Shown one piece after another: positions 22,586 through 34,208 of a stretch of 64,000 nucleotides of DNA. Location: NCBI GenBank assembly GCA_012295275.1, contig CM022677.1, positions 4,830,156 through 4,894,155 of the forward strand. Direction: 5' to 3'. The notes under the pieces were generated by a model. That model was not told the DNA's origin, did no database searches, and saw only the letters and a program-made list of their open reading frames with translations. Position numbers and translations under genes: made by a program. Positions within the stretch are counted from its first letter, which is position 1, and each line of letters begins with the position of its first letter. Source of the DNA: Chrysomallon squamiferum (taxonomy: Eukaryota; Mollusca; Gastropoda; Neomphalida; Peltospiridae).

Positions 22586-22602
22586 AAAAACTATAATAAT
22601 GA

Positions 22603-23032
<430 letters not shown>

Positions 23033-23039
23033 AAAAACC

Positions 23040-23580
23040 CTGATTTACTTTGTTGTTATTGTTGTATTCACGGATACAGTTATTTATAACCAAGAGCAAT
23101 GGTTGTAGATGAGTTCTCAACCACAACTATGGTTGACAGTGCTTAACACATTATATATGTACTGAAGAGAAATAACAAAAAGCTTCCATACAGGAATAAT
23201 TCTAGAACTTGTCTTTTTCATTCACAAATTAAATTAACCTTCTTTCAAAATCATTCAAGCCTTTAATTTTGGCAGAATCCAATAAAGTGTCCTTTCACCA
23301 GTTCTTCTTCAAAAATATTCCTTTTTCAGCAAATTTCAAGAATCATACAAATATGTGCCATTTTTTGTTTGTTGCACGTGTCAGAAACGAGTTGTTCCCC
23401 TTGGGTGGGGGCGTGCGCCACTTTTCACCCGTGTCGGACAACCCTTGACCCACTTTTGGGTATGTGCGCCTCATTTTTGCCACGTGCGGAGACAAAGTTA
23501 TTCCACTTTGAAAAAGGTACCCCTCGCATTTTCATCACGTCTTGAAAATATTCGGTTGAAAAAATAGCTGTATGAAATGT
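23040..23580. other. no gene; one GC-richer patch
   Basis: Mostly AT-rich. At about 23370-23520 a GC-richer patch contains several near repeats (TGCGCCACTTTTCACC, TGCGCCTCATTTTTGCC, each preceded by GTG-rich sequence), suggesting a decayed repeat. No coding motif. Confidence 0.4.
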
Positions 23581-23582
23581 TT

Positions 23583-23827
23583 CTACTGGAAGTTTTAAAC
23601 CTCAGCAAATACAGACAGAAGCAGAACCTCAGCAAATACAGATAGAAGCAGAAACTCAGCAAATAGAGACAGAAGCAGAAACTCAGAAATACAGACTGCC
23701 GCAGAAACTCAGCAAATACAGACTCATTGAGAAACTCAGTAAATACAGACTGATGCACAAACTCAGTAAATACAGATCGATACAGAAATTCAGTAAATAC
23801 AGACTGATCAGAAATTCAGCAAATACA
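23583..23827. repeat. degenerate ~27-bp minisatellite
   Basis: Nine or so copies of a unit like CAGAAACTCAGCAAATACAG plus ACTGATG, with many substitutions and length changes, so older than the adjoining 42-bp array. Confidence 0.85.
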
Positions 23828-23828
23828 G

Positions 23829-24215
23829 CGTTCATTCACTCGCCGAACTGTTCACGTGTCGCCAGCGTGGCGTTCATTCACTCGCCGAACTGTTCACGTG
23901 TCGCCAGCGTGGCGTCAGCTTTCTCATTCACTCGCCGAACTGAAACGTGTCGCCAGCGTGGCGTTCATTCACTCGCCGAACTGTTCACGTGTCGCCAGCG
24001 TGGCGTTCATTCACTCGCCGAACTGTTCACGTGTCGCCAGCGTGGCGTTCATTCACTCGCCGAACTGTTCACGTGTCGCCAGCGTGGCGTTCATTCACTC
24101 GCCGAACTGTTCACGTGTCGCCAGCGTGGCGTTCATTCACTCGCTGAACTGTTCACGTGTCGCCAGCGTGGCGTTCATTCACTCGCCGAACTGTTCAGGT
24201 GTCGCCACAGTTGTG
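23829..24215. repeat. 42-bp GC-rich minisatellite
   Basis: Nine copies of a 42-bp unit starting CGTTCATTCACTCGCCGAAC and ending CGTGTCGCCAGCGTGG, nearly identical except one shortened copy near 23915-23960. It stands out sharply in GC content and CpG density from the AT-rich flanks and begins immediately after the 27-bp array. Forty-two is a multiple of three, so several frames are open through it, but no real gene is evident. Confidence 0.93.
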
Positions 24216-25533
24216 TGTCGTCAGCTTTCTTATGTTTTTAATTTAGATGACTTGGTACCAGAAAACCGCAAAATCCACAAATCTGCAATGCCTATAATTG
24301 GTTCGTTACCTGTATTTGTTTTTTTAATAAAACATTACATTTTATTAAGATATCTACTACATTTTTTAATTGTTTTTCTTCTTACTTTTTTAGTTAATTT
24401 TTGTTGTTTTCTATTTCTATACTTGTGCAATATTTGTTATTATATCAATCTGTTTTGTGTGCTGGGTGTCATTAAACATTCATTCCTTTTATTATCATAT
24501 CACAAGCCACTGTTAAATGTTTTTACACAGTAAATATATATTTATAAACTGCTGTTTGTTTTTATATCTCTAAACAAATTTTATCTTAAAACTAACTTCG
24601 TAAAATTTTATAAATTTTGTCAATTAATTTTGTTGTTACTAGATTTTTGAATTATTAATTACTAATTAAATTATCAACATTGTTAAACAATAATACAACC
24701 GTTTAAAATGAAATAAAATACAGTAAAGAAAATGAGAACAATTTGGAAACATTTAATTTTTTATTTTGTAGAACTATGATGTATGGAGAAAGACTGAAAA
24801 ATGAGTGAACAAAGTGTTCTGTTTAATTTCTTAATCTGATTAATTTAATATGTTCAATGTTTCAGATTAATAATTTAAAGAAATTAACAAATTAATATAA
24901 CCATCATTATTAATAATATTTCCAGTTAAAAAAGAAAACACAATAAAGGTATATTTAATTTATAAAAATAATTTTAATTGGGAGTGGAAGGGGAAGAAAA
25001 TAAATTTACTATTGTTACTAGTTTTTACTATTGTTACTATTTTCACTTTTGTTACTATTTTTACTTTTGTTACTATTAAGCACTTTATTAACTTACTTAA
25101 ATAGTCTCTTTTCAGCCTGGTTAATGTAGACAAATGTCAGTAATTACTAGTAATAAAAATAAATGAATAAAATAAAATAAATGTTTGTAATGAAACATTT
25201 TGTCATGAAATCATGGTGAGTATTTCAGGCTAAAACACACACATATAGATTCAAAACAATATTTAATATTACAGTTTTATCGATTATTTTAAAAATCAAA
25301 TGAAACAGAATAGTCTGACGCTAGTAACGACAGAACCGACCACCGTCTTATTTTTATTTTTATTTTTTATTTTCATACGGAGAACTGAATTTGTAATTAC
25401 GATAATTCATACATTATGCACGTGACAAGATGAAAATATCCACATACATAATTATTGTTATAGTGCAGGGCACGCTTAGACACTTTTCTCAACGAGAATC
25501 TCTAATTAGGCAACACAAATTATATCTAAATAT
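24216..25533. other. AT-rich DNA, no gene seen
   Basis: Very AT-rich. Short degenerate repeats of TTACTATTGTTACTA type lie at 25005-25080. No exon or RNA gene recognised. Confidence 0.5.
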
Positions 25534-25856
25534 CAGCATGTGACAAAGTTACAGCATAAATTTAGCGTGTTAAAAATATATAGCTGATACAGACAACCCG
25601 CGTGTTACAGTTGTCAGCATGTGACAAAGTTACAGCATAAATTTAGCGTGTTGAAAATATTTAGCTGATACAGACAACCCGCGTTACAGCTGTCAGCATG
25701 TGACAAAGTTACAGCATAAATTTAGCCGTGTTGAAAATATTTAGCTGATACAGACAACCCGCGTGTTACAGTTGTCAGCATGTGACAAAGTTACAGCATA
25801 AATTTAGCGTGTTGAAAATATTTAGCTGATACAGACAACCCGCGTGTTACAGTTGT
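25534..25856. repeat. 81-bp tandem repeat, four copies
   Basis: Copies start with CAGCATGTGACAAAGTTACA at 25534, 25615, 25694 and 25776. Units are 79-82 bp and end with ACAACCCGCGTGTTACAG. The third copy has small indels. No coding frame is supported. Confidence 0.92.
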
Positions 25857-26178
25857 CGTCTGACACTCGCATAACGTAAAGTACAGATGACATTTGACCT
25901 CAAGTACATCCGGTAACTCACGAACAACAGATACCGTTTAAAAATAATCCTGTTTCACTGCACAGTAAAATAAATGTTCAAAATGACAGCTGCAAAATAA
26001 CATCAAACTCGTTTTATTTAGAAATGATACGTAATTTTGTTTTTAATAGTTTTTAGCTACATTTTAAAATATTAAAATTATCTCGATTTGTATTACATCA
26101 GCTCTTTATATTAGACCAGTAAGCCAGTGATAAAATGAAAATTCAACTACATCAAAGGAAAAAATAATAATACAAACA

Positions 26179-26487
26179 TTAAATAAACAAACATATTTTT
26201 TCCAGTAATGACACATTTTCAAATTCCAAAATTTCTTTACCATACAGAAGAACAGGAAAAACCATGCAGTCAACATATTTTAGTTGGCAGTGGATGCAAA
26301 TTATGACATTTTCCTTGTCGTAGAATGAAATGCATAGCTTTCTGTGCTTGTGTATATAACATGTTTCTTGACTTAGTAAATTTATTCGATTTGTGAAAAA
26401 TAATACCGATATATTTCTAAGTTTCTGCATTCTCAAGCTTTGAATTTTCAACATAAAACACTTTCTAGTAATCTTTGTGGTTGCCAT
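26179..26487 (-). pseudogene. non-LTR retrotransposon RT scrap
   Basis: The minus-strand frame contains YVDCMVFPVLLYGKEILEFE followed by NVSLLEKICL. This resembles the region just after the RT core in many animal LINEs (D-x-x-V-x-P-x-L-L-Y-G-x-E-x-W-x-F-E-N). The Trp after E is lost. Upstream residues are basic and unconvincing. It is a short decayed fragment unrelated to the 8-16 kb LINE. Confidence 0.42.
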
Positions 26488-26587
26488 TACAAATTAAGAC
26501 ATTACAGTTATTATTATTATTATTAGTTGTTTTAAAATTAACTGGTATTTTAGGTTCTGTAATTTTGAGATGTATTATTGGTTAGAG

Positions 26588-26660
26588 TTGAGGGTGTGGC
26601 TCAGTGGTCAGAGGAAAGTAGTGTCTGGCGCATTTATCCTTCTCAAAGTCAGTTCCACGA
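26588..26660 (+). mobile_element. tRNA-derived SINE-like scrap
   Basis: GGTGTGGCTCAGTGGTCAGA matches the start of a tRNA with a good RNA polymerase III A box (TGGCTCAGTGG). About 45 bp later CAAAGTCAGTTCCACGA is a weakened B box (GTTC retained). A tRNA cloverleaf is not preserved, so this is a SINE head or tRNA pseudogene. Confidence 0.4.
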
Positions 26661-27039
26661 TTACTTTACGCTATATTAAAATATTTTATTATTTCTATTA
26701 ATTCTCTGAGCCGTCGTAACGGAGTTGTTTTTGATGTTATAAATGAACTTCTCATTGCTGTTTAGAGCTCTTTATTAACAACTGCTTTCTTAATGTGAAC
26801 ATTTCAAAATATATTACTATTATTATTTCTATTATTGCCAAAGTCATTGCCGTCGTACCGATAATAATGCAAACAAAGTAATAACGCATACAAAGTAATC
26901 ATGCAAACAAAGTAATCATGCAAACAAAGGTAAATTTTCAAAATACTAAGAGACAAAAATATCAGTAACATATGTAGAGTTCAGACTGAGTGGTAACGTT
27001 TGTAGACACTAGCTCTGTGGTTTGCATCAAGAATAGGAG

Positions 27040-28089
27040 CTAAAATTTTTCACTTTTCTTTATTCTTCGTCTGAAACGCTTTCTGTCTCTGGCAAATTGT
27101 TGCCATGGTCCTTTTCTGCTGGACTGGTATGCGTAACGCCACACAATCATAGGATGTACAGTGACAAGTTTGTCTTCACTGAAACGTACCTTCTTGCACT
27201 GTTTACTGCGAGACTGAGCTGCAGCACGTGTAGTTGTCTGTTGATTGCAGGTCAAGTTGACTGCGTCAATGGTAGCCTGCTGCTGCTAGGAGACCCAGGT
27301 GACACTGGGGTGTGGCTGTTAAGACTGCACTGAGGGGTGGTTGCTTCTACGTCACTGAACTCACAGCTGTCATCTTCACTAAAACAGTCAGACAAGTAGC
27401 TAGGTGTGGAAATCTAATCCTAAGATGGTATCTGTGGTGCTGCTTCCAAACTGTGTTTTACAACATTCGTTTTGGCACTTTGATGATGCTTTGCAGCAGG
27501 ACTGAGAATTTTTGTTGTCAATATCACAACCATCAGCAGACTTGGTCGATGAATCGGACAACTTAGTTTTTTGACGTCGTCTTTTCCTCTGCTTTTCAGC
27601 TGAGTGTCTGCCCTTCTTGCGCTTTCTTCTAACTGAGAGGATGTCACTGACGTCTGTCACTTGAGCAGCCGCTCTCTGAGATTTACCTTCAGCTTTGCAA
27701 GTACTAACATTATCCAGTTTCATTCCAGTGACTCCTGTGACAAGAGAATTCACAGATTTGTCAAAATCAGCATCTCTAACATCTGCCACGCAGTTCATCG
27801 ATGCCACCTCCAGCTTGGCAACCTTTGTGACAGAATCTGCACAACAACTCGACTTTCTTTTCTTTTTACCACTTTGTATCTGTGAGCCTGTTTTACCAGT
27901 TTTTCCTTTTTTCATTTCATCAAGCTGATTGTCTGTCTTGTCATGTGGATCATTGTCCACAGCACAAACCTGACTAGATGAACATCTGTCTGTACACAAT
28001 ACATCGTCTTTTCTCTTTTTACAAGCTGTCTTGTCACCGTGCTGCAGGTTTGACGTTGAATCACTATCTAAACACAGTTTCCTTCGCAT
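27040..28089 (-). CDS. PPP1R15: PPP1R15 (GADD34/CReP) homologue, eIF2-alpha phosphatase regulator
   Basis: PPP1R15 proteins bring protein phosphatase 1 to phosphorylated eIF2-alpha and so end the integrated stress response. The C-terminus carries the family core: KKVRF (the RVxF PP1-binding motif), then VTVHPMIVWRYAYQ and GPWQQFARDRKRFRRRI, matching the W...GPWEQ-x-ARDR-x-RF-x-RRI block that contacts PP1/actin and eIF2-alpha. The N-terminal two-thirds is Lys/Ser/Cys-rich and disordered, as in the family. The start at 28089 follows a CTTTCAG splice site at 28097. Frame problem: the main frame stops at 27400. An acidic stretch with SDCFSEDDSCEFSDVE is open in another frame from about 27405 to 27262, and the first frame then resumes into the core. 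Two compensating shifts are needed, so either assembly indels or a damaged gene. Confidence 0.8.
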
Positions 28090-28120
28090 TTTTCTTCTGA
28101 AAGGTTAATGAAGTCCTTCT

Positions 28121-28460
28121 AAACACCCAGCTGTTTCAATACCAATCTGAAATACAGACAGATGAAACTGTATTTAAACTGCCAGCTGTTTCAATACCAA
28201 TCTGAAATACAGACAGATGAAATTGTATTTAAACTGCCACTTGTTTCAATACCAGTCTGAAATAAAGACAGATGAAACTGTATTTAAACTGCCAGCTGTT
28301 TCAATACCAATCTGAAATACAGACAGATGAAATTGTATTTAAACTGCCACTTGTTTCAATACCAGTCTGAAATAAAGAGAGATGAAACTGTATTTAAACT
28401 GCCAGCTGTTTCAATACCAATCTGAAATACAGACAGATGAAACTGTATTTAAACTGTCAC
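28121..28460. repeat. 55-bp tandem repeat, six copies
   Basis: Units of 55 bp containing CCAGCTGTTTCAATACCA and GAAATACAGACAGATGAAAC, with alternating variants (CAGCTGTTT versus CACTTGTTT, ATACAGAC versus ATAAAGAC), pointing to a two-unit higher-order repeat. It lies just upstream of the PPP1R15 coding exon, probably in its intron. Confidence 0.93.
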
Positions 28461-28940
28461 TTGCACACCGACTGCCTTGTATTATTATTTTTTTTTTATT
28501 GATTTATTATTATTACTATTATTATTATTATTTTTTTTTTTTTTTTTAATTAGTATTATTATTGTTTCGTTTTGTTTTGTTCCCCCTATTAAAATATGGT
28601 TTTTATTATTTTCCAATATGACTGGTGAAAATTAATTATTGTTCAGCTTTTTATAACGTCCTGACACGGCACTTTCATCCTGTATCAATAACTTAACATT
28701 GAAAGGAAACTAATGAATATATTGTGATAAACTTTACTTACAAATATCTGTAAATATCCATGTTTAGGGCGCGTTTAGAGAGAAGGAAACTTCGAAGTTT
28801 AACATAAAATACTCTGCAGACAACTTTAAGCAGTAGAAGTTTGACGAAAACTCGTTCTATTTTCTAAATTCAGCATCCAAGTGACAAATGTCATATTGCG
28901 AAACGATTACAGTAAACAGAAATTGAAAGAATATTATTTT
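28461..28940. other. AT-rich DNA, probable intron
   Basis: T and TTA tracts at about 28480-28560, then ordinary AT-rich sequence up to a candidate first-exon donor at 28949. No coding signal. Confidence 0.45.
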
Positions 28941-28943
28941 CAA

Positions 28944-28975
28944 ACGTACCATGTCCGCCATCTTGATCACGCGAG
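28944..28975 (-). promoter_or_regulatory. candidate first exon/YY1-type promoter motif
   Basis: On the minus strand ATCAAGATGGCGGACATG is followed by GTACGT, a near-ideal splice donor. AAGATGGCGG is the core of the YY1 site often found just inside transcription starts and is also a strong start context. It lies about 850 bp upstream of the PPP1R15 coding exon on the same strand. If the ATG were used and joined directly to the exon at 28096, the frame would not match, so it may be non-coding first-exon sequence or lead to an unseen exon. Confidence 0.45.
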
Positions 28976-28989
28976 TCAGGCGTGCACGC

Positions 28990-31133
28990 GATGCCTTTGA
29001 TGTCAGTTTTAAGCGACCAGACAGTCAACGTCATCTATTTACGTCTAAAAAAAAAAAAAAAACATTTACAACTCGACGTCACGCTAGCACTGATTTTAAA
29101 ACAATAAAAATTAATAATATTCCGTTATTTATTTATTTATTTATTTATTTATTTTTCATGTTTATTTTTTAAATAACATGTTTATTTATTTATTTCTCGT
29201 CTTTATTGTTTTAAACTTCAAGCAAACTTTTGCTTTATTAAAAACAGTGTTTATGCGCTTGAACCTTCCCTTGAAGTATTTGTCAGCTGCGTCGTTTCTT
29301 TATTTTAATTCTTATTAAATATCTATTTTTCATTTTTATACGTGTATATGTTTTTATGTGTGTTTTTTTTTTTTTAGATTTGTTAGAGATTTTATATTAT
29401 TTACTTTATTGTTTTATTTATTTGTTTGTTTTTATTTATTTGTTTGTTTGTTTGTTTGTGTTTTGTTAAATGTGTTAAACATAATTTGTTTGTTTTTTTG
29501 TTTAATTTATTTTTTTTAAATTTATTTTGTTTGTTTGTTTGTTTACCTCCACCACTACACTTTTACAATAAATCTGATAAATATAATTTAAGCAGTGGAA
29601 AGAATTAAATTTAACGTTAAATTTATTTTAGTTTTAAATAAAATTAGAAATCAATTGGAATTATTTTTTTTATCGTAACTTTTTATTTGAATTTAGCATA
29701 TTTGACATAGAAAAATGTTAATTTTCAAAAAACGATTTTGAATAAGACCAAATATGAAAAAAAAACGTTTGAATAAAAAAAGTGTAATAATAATACTGTG
29801 ATGATGATGATGATGATGATGATGATGGTAATAATAATAATCATGATGATGATCCTCAATAAATAAATAAATAAACAAATAAAAGTTATTTATTAGTGGA
29901 ATTATGAACGGGGCACCTGCTAATTACTTTTTTTTTATCTTTTTTTTTATCTTTTTTCTTATCTTTTTTTTTATTATTATTTTTTTTTTTTCGGATTTTA
30001 TTTTCATTATTATTTATTTATTATATTTTTAAAGTACGTGTTTTTAAGAAAACATTTACTGTGATATGTGTGAGAATATGTGTGTGTGTGTGTGGAGGGG
30101 TGTATATATAATTGTTTGAGTATATGTATGTGTATAATATATATGTGTGTGTGTGTGTTACTTAAAGCACTGATATTTAACAATAATCCTCTGCAATACA
30201 CAAACTGGCTACACCCTGGTGCCCACTCCAGAAAGGTGTTGAATTAGAAACAATAAAATGTGTGTAATCAGGAGACATAAGTTAGTGAAAAGCACAGGTG
30301 TGATGAAACAGAAACATAAAAGTTTTCTTAGCTTTGTATTTGCTGTGATTTGACTGCAAACAAAAATTACCTGACCATTGTTGATATTTTCTCTGATGGA
30401 GTTAATCAACACTTGAAACAAAAATTAACGAAGTTTTAGAAATCTATATATAGATATAGATATAGATATAGATATAGATGTAGATGTAATGTAGATATAA
30501 AGAGATTACTTGTAATTCAGCTTTCTAGCCATCTAGAAAGTTGTATGTTTAAAGTTTGTCGATTGAGCAAAATAAATACAAATTAATTTATTATTATTTT
30601 GTTACTACAGCAGAATAATATTAGCGATTTATAAATAAATAAATAAATAAATAAAAGCAGTTAAAATTAATATTTACGAAAAGAGAATTTGAAGTTAATA
30701 CCGATATCACAGTTTAATACATATATTTACTTAACAAATTATTTATTTAAGAACAGATGAACCTAATGCAACTTTTACGACTTGATCTATCAGAGATAAA
30801 TAATAATAAAAACAAATTTATTTTTTTTTTTTTTTAATTGTTTTTTTCTAATGTTAAGACATTGGTAAATTAAGAAGGGAGACTACTCATGCGGCACTAT
30901 CATATTGTTCCGTGTTTCATATTGCACACTGTAAAACAGTGAGAGATATAAACACTGTATTTTTAAATCTATTCGAATAAATCATTGTGTAAAATAAAAT
31001 GTATAACTGACAGCTTATTTGTTTGTTTGTGTATCAAACTGTCTACGTACTCAGTGATGAACACATTTTTAAATGGCGCCGTTTCAAACATATTTAAGCT
31101 CTAGTTCATTTATGCGGTACAAGTCGAATCTTG

Positions 31134-31186
<53 letters not shown>

Positions 31187-31900
31187 GCTTCGATTTCTTA
31201 TTCTAATAAATGTTTCAAATTATTTTGTGTTGTGTTTTGAATGATATATTTTTAGATAGAATTATTCAAAAATCTTAGTAAAGTGAGAAATATTTTTATT
31301 AGTGGACGGTCACAAAGTAAAAATATTGTTTTGTTCATCCTGACTTTTTATCGTGTTTCTTTTTGTGGGGGTTTGTTGTTGTTTTTCTTGGAATCAAATT
31401 TTCTTGGCTTAATGTCTGTTTTTGTTTATAAATATCATGTTATCTCAGATATTGTTTGTTTGTTTGTTTATTTGTGTATTGTTTGTTTGTTTGTTTGTTT
31501 GTTTATTTGTGTATTACAGAAAATTATCAGTCAGTGCTGTCTCAAAAGTATACTAAACATCGCCATATAATATGTTTAATAGCACAAAAATATGTTTATA
31601 TTGGAAAAATTGTGTTTGTTAATAAGAACTGCATTTGAGAGAGAATGTCGTCCATGTTAAACATCCACGCATGCGCATTTTGATTTTTGTTATTATATAT
31701 CTGTAATAAATTCTTCTCTGTACTGCAATCCTGCATTCTACGAGAATAAAGTCATTTGTGATATTCACTGCCGCTGGTTGAATACACAGACGTCGTGTTT
31801 TCATTTTGACAGCCTTTTTTGTTTGGGATCAAATCTACATGGCGGACATAAAATCTTCACTTGAATATAAATGAATTAAATTAAAAACATTACCTGAAAA
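28990..31900. other. low-complexity DNA, no gene seen
   Basis: Long A/T tracts, (TTTA)n at about 29125-29155, TTTG runs at 29410-29545, (GAT)n at 29803-29825, GT runs near 30080-30160, (TTA)n at 31135-31184 and ATAGAT repeats at 30455-30480. An ACATGGCGGACATAA motif at about 31838 on the plus strand resembles the YY1-type motif at 28.96 kb and may mark a promoter. No exon is convincing. Confidence 0.5.
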
Positions 31901-31916
31901 AATAAGCTATACAATA

Positions 31917-32039
31917 ATGCAACACCTGCCAGAAGAAACATGGCTAATTATGCTCTTTAACAGATTGCCTCTCTTTACTCATACGCTTGTTTGTCGTACA
32001 GTTTATAACAACACAGGTCAAGATTTGGTGCACACTTAA
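31917..32039 (+). pseudogene. F-box motif fragment
   Basis: A 40-codon open frame, ATG to TAA, reads MQHLPEETWLIMLFNRLPLF then THTLVCRTVYNN. This matches the F-box pattern (L-P-x-E-x-x-x-x-I-x-x-x-L-P-L...L-V-C-R-x-x-Y). F-box domains bind SKP1 in SCF ubiquitin ligases. There is no substrate-binding domain downstream and no clear splice donor, so it is a truncated copy or a lone first exon. Confidence 0.45.
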
Positions 32040-32159
32040 TCCTCTGCCTGTTACCCGGATAAAAATGGTATGATCCCACATTGTTGTATATTTTACATAA
32101 ATAAATGAAAGAAAGGCTTATAATTATTTATACATTTTATTTCATTCAGGTAACTTGAT

Positions 32160-32515
32160 CAGTAAGTTTCAGTAGATAGCCTACAGCATCTGAAACTGAA
32201 GGGATGTCTTGACTGTCTGCTGCAATTGATGTTTGAGTCTGTTTTCCCTCTCTCTGTACACAGGCTTGTGGGTTGGAGAAGCGGCTCCGAAATCAATCTG
32301 GGAAATCTTGGCTCTGTCTGCAAACTCGATCTTCTCGATAATGTCCACAAATCGACAGATGTTCGGGTGGGGCATTGCTTTGTTGAGCCGGTTGTGGAAT
32401 CCTTCCAATGAGTACAAGTCTGTCGAACAGCATTCTTCTTCTAGAGCTGACTATCTAACTTCACTAATACCTCTGCGACAATAAATACTCCACTTTCCGA
32501 AGTCCAGCCATGATT
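32160..32515 (-). pseudogene. MULE transposase C-terminal fragment
   Basis: On the minus strand YSLEGFHNRLNKAMPHPN is followed by ICRFVDIIEKIEFADRAKIS, QIDFGAASPTHKPVYRERE and NRLKHQLQQ. The first part is the N-x-x-E-G-F/W-H-x-x-x-N segment after the MULE catalytic core. The second matches the C-terminus of the MULE copy at 55.3-55.5 kb (AKLRQINFGSASPRRKRVY). A stop near 32450 interrupts the upstream frame. It is a third, separate piece of that element family. Confidence 0.62.
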
Positions 32516-32519
32516 TGAC

Positions 32520-33261
32520 ATTCCACAGTTATATTTATATCTAATTTATTTAAATTATAAAGTTAAAATAATAAACACATTTACAAACAAAACAAGACAA
32601 AACATACTCCACACAAAACAATAAATACTTTAATTAATTGATTTATAGATCGATTGTTTGAGCAGCTGATTAAACTAAACTAAAAAGAAGATGAAGAAGA
32701 AGAAGATACTTACTTTCAGACTCTAGGCACCAGGTTATCGGAACTTACAACTGTACATAATAAATGTAAATAAGTTAACTACTTTCATATTCTTATTATT
32801 TTTCAGGTGCACAACTAAACTTGTCATTTCAGGCTTGAAAAAGAAGAAATAAAAATTAAGTAACCTAACACTGGTCAAATGAAACTTTTCAACACTTGTA
32901 AATACGTTCAACTTGACTACTGTTATTATTACTGCTGCTGCTGTTTTTATTCTAATAAATAAGTATTTATTTTGATTAATTTATTATTTATTCATTTATT
33001 CATTCATTCATTATTTTTGTTATTATTATTATTATTATTATTAATATTAATATTTTTATTAATTTAGTTATTTTGATTATTTTTTATTGTTATTATTATT
33101 ATTTTTTTTTTTCTCATCTTCTCCTTGTTTTGTTAATTTGTATAAAATATTTTTAAAACAATAAAAATATCATAGGTAAAAAATAAAAGAAAAAAGTTGG
33201 GAATTGTTGGATGATAAAGAACCAGGCAAGAAGAAGATGAAAATGTCAAGAGCGCGCATAA
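32520..33261. other. AT-rich DNA, no gene seen
   Basis: Low-complexity sequence with ATTC and TTA runs near 32990-33110. Nothing coding is evident. Confidence 0.5.
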
Positions 33262-33565
33262 ACTGAACAGGAATCAGGACCGGACTCTCGTGAATCTGGT
33301 GATGAAAACAGGAATCAGGACCGGAACCTCGTGAATCTGGTGATGAAAACAGGAATCAGGACCGGACCCTCGTGAATCTGGTGATGATGAATCTGGTGAT
33401 GAAAACAGGAATCAGGACCGGACCCTCGTGAATCTGGTGATGAAAACAGGAATCAGGACCGGACCCTCGTGAATCTGGTGATGAAAACAGGAATCAGGAC
33501 CGGAACCTCGTGAATCTGGTAATGAAAACAGGAATCAGGACCGAACACTCGTGAATCTGGTGATG
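33262..33565. repeat. 41-bp tandem repeat, seven to eight copies
   Basis: Unit of 41 bp starting GAAAACAGGAATCAGGACCG and ending CTCGTGAATCTGGTGAT. One copy carries an internal duplication of GATGAATCTGGT near 33384. Differences are few (GGACCCTCG, GGAACCTCG, GAACACTCG), so the array is young. Confidence 0.93.
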
Positions 33566-33703
33566 AAAACCACAAACTGAACGAACTGCACAAATCCTGA
33601 AACATCAACAAAACACGAGTTCGTACGATTCGATCTGCTCGCCTTGTGTTCCAGATTAACACACTGTAAGACATATTTAACTGAATGTATTTTTAAAATT
33701 CAG

Positions 33704-34056
33704 TGGTACCTCGAGTTACAATTGCTCCAACTTACGAGTTTTGTGCTTTGAATTGCGATTTTTTAATTTGAGGTCGAGTTTTTGCTTTGAGTTGCGAGCC
33801 AAAATTCGAGTTACGAGCGAGCTTCAGATATGCCACCACTAGTTGGCGCAAGAAATAGGATAACATTCGCCCAGCATCCTGCGTCTCACTCGTTTACTTC
33901 ATGTTGTTACCTCGCCGCGGAAACAGTTTTCTTACTTAAAAACACGTTACAAAAGAAAAATGGGGGTTGGAACGGATTAATGGTATTTCAGTTAATTTAA
34001 GTTGGGAAAATTGATCTGATATACGAGCAAATTGAGATACGAGCTCGGCATAGTTT
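33704..34056 (+). mobile_element. Tigger/pogo-like non-autonomous element (MITE)
   Basis: CAGTGGTACCTCGAGTTACA at the left is the typical terminus of TcMar-Tigger elements. It is followed by the characteristic internal echoes TCGAGTTTTTGC, GAGTTGCGAGCC, TCGAGTTACGAGCGAG and, near the right, ATACGAGCAAATTGAGATAC. No transposase is encoded. The right terminus is not clean, so its end is approximate. Confidence 0.5.
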
Positions 34057-34177
34057 TATAGTTTTATTACTAAATAATTCCATCTTATGATCACTGTATA
34101 ACAAAAAAGTTATTATTATTATTAAAATATTTTCGTAAAACTATGGAACTGAATGTACTTGTTATTAAGATTTCAAA

Positions 34178-34208
<31 letters not shown>

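Noticed and set aside
23753-24533. A 225-residue frame over the 42-bp array
   Set aside because: A 42-bp unit keeps any open frame open. The flanking residues are low-complexity and I see no gene around it.
26588-26660. A functional tRNA gene
   Set aside because: The A box is good but the B box is degenerate and no cloverleaf stems can be drawn, so a SINE or pseudogene fits better.
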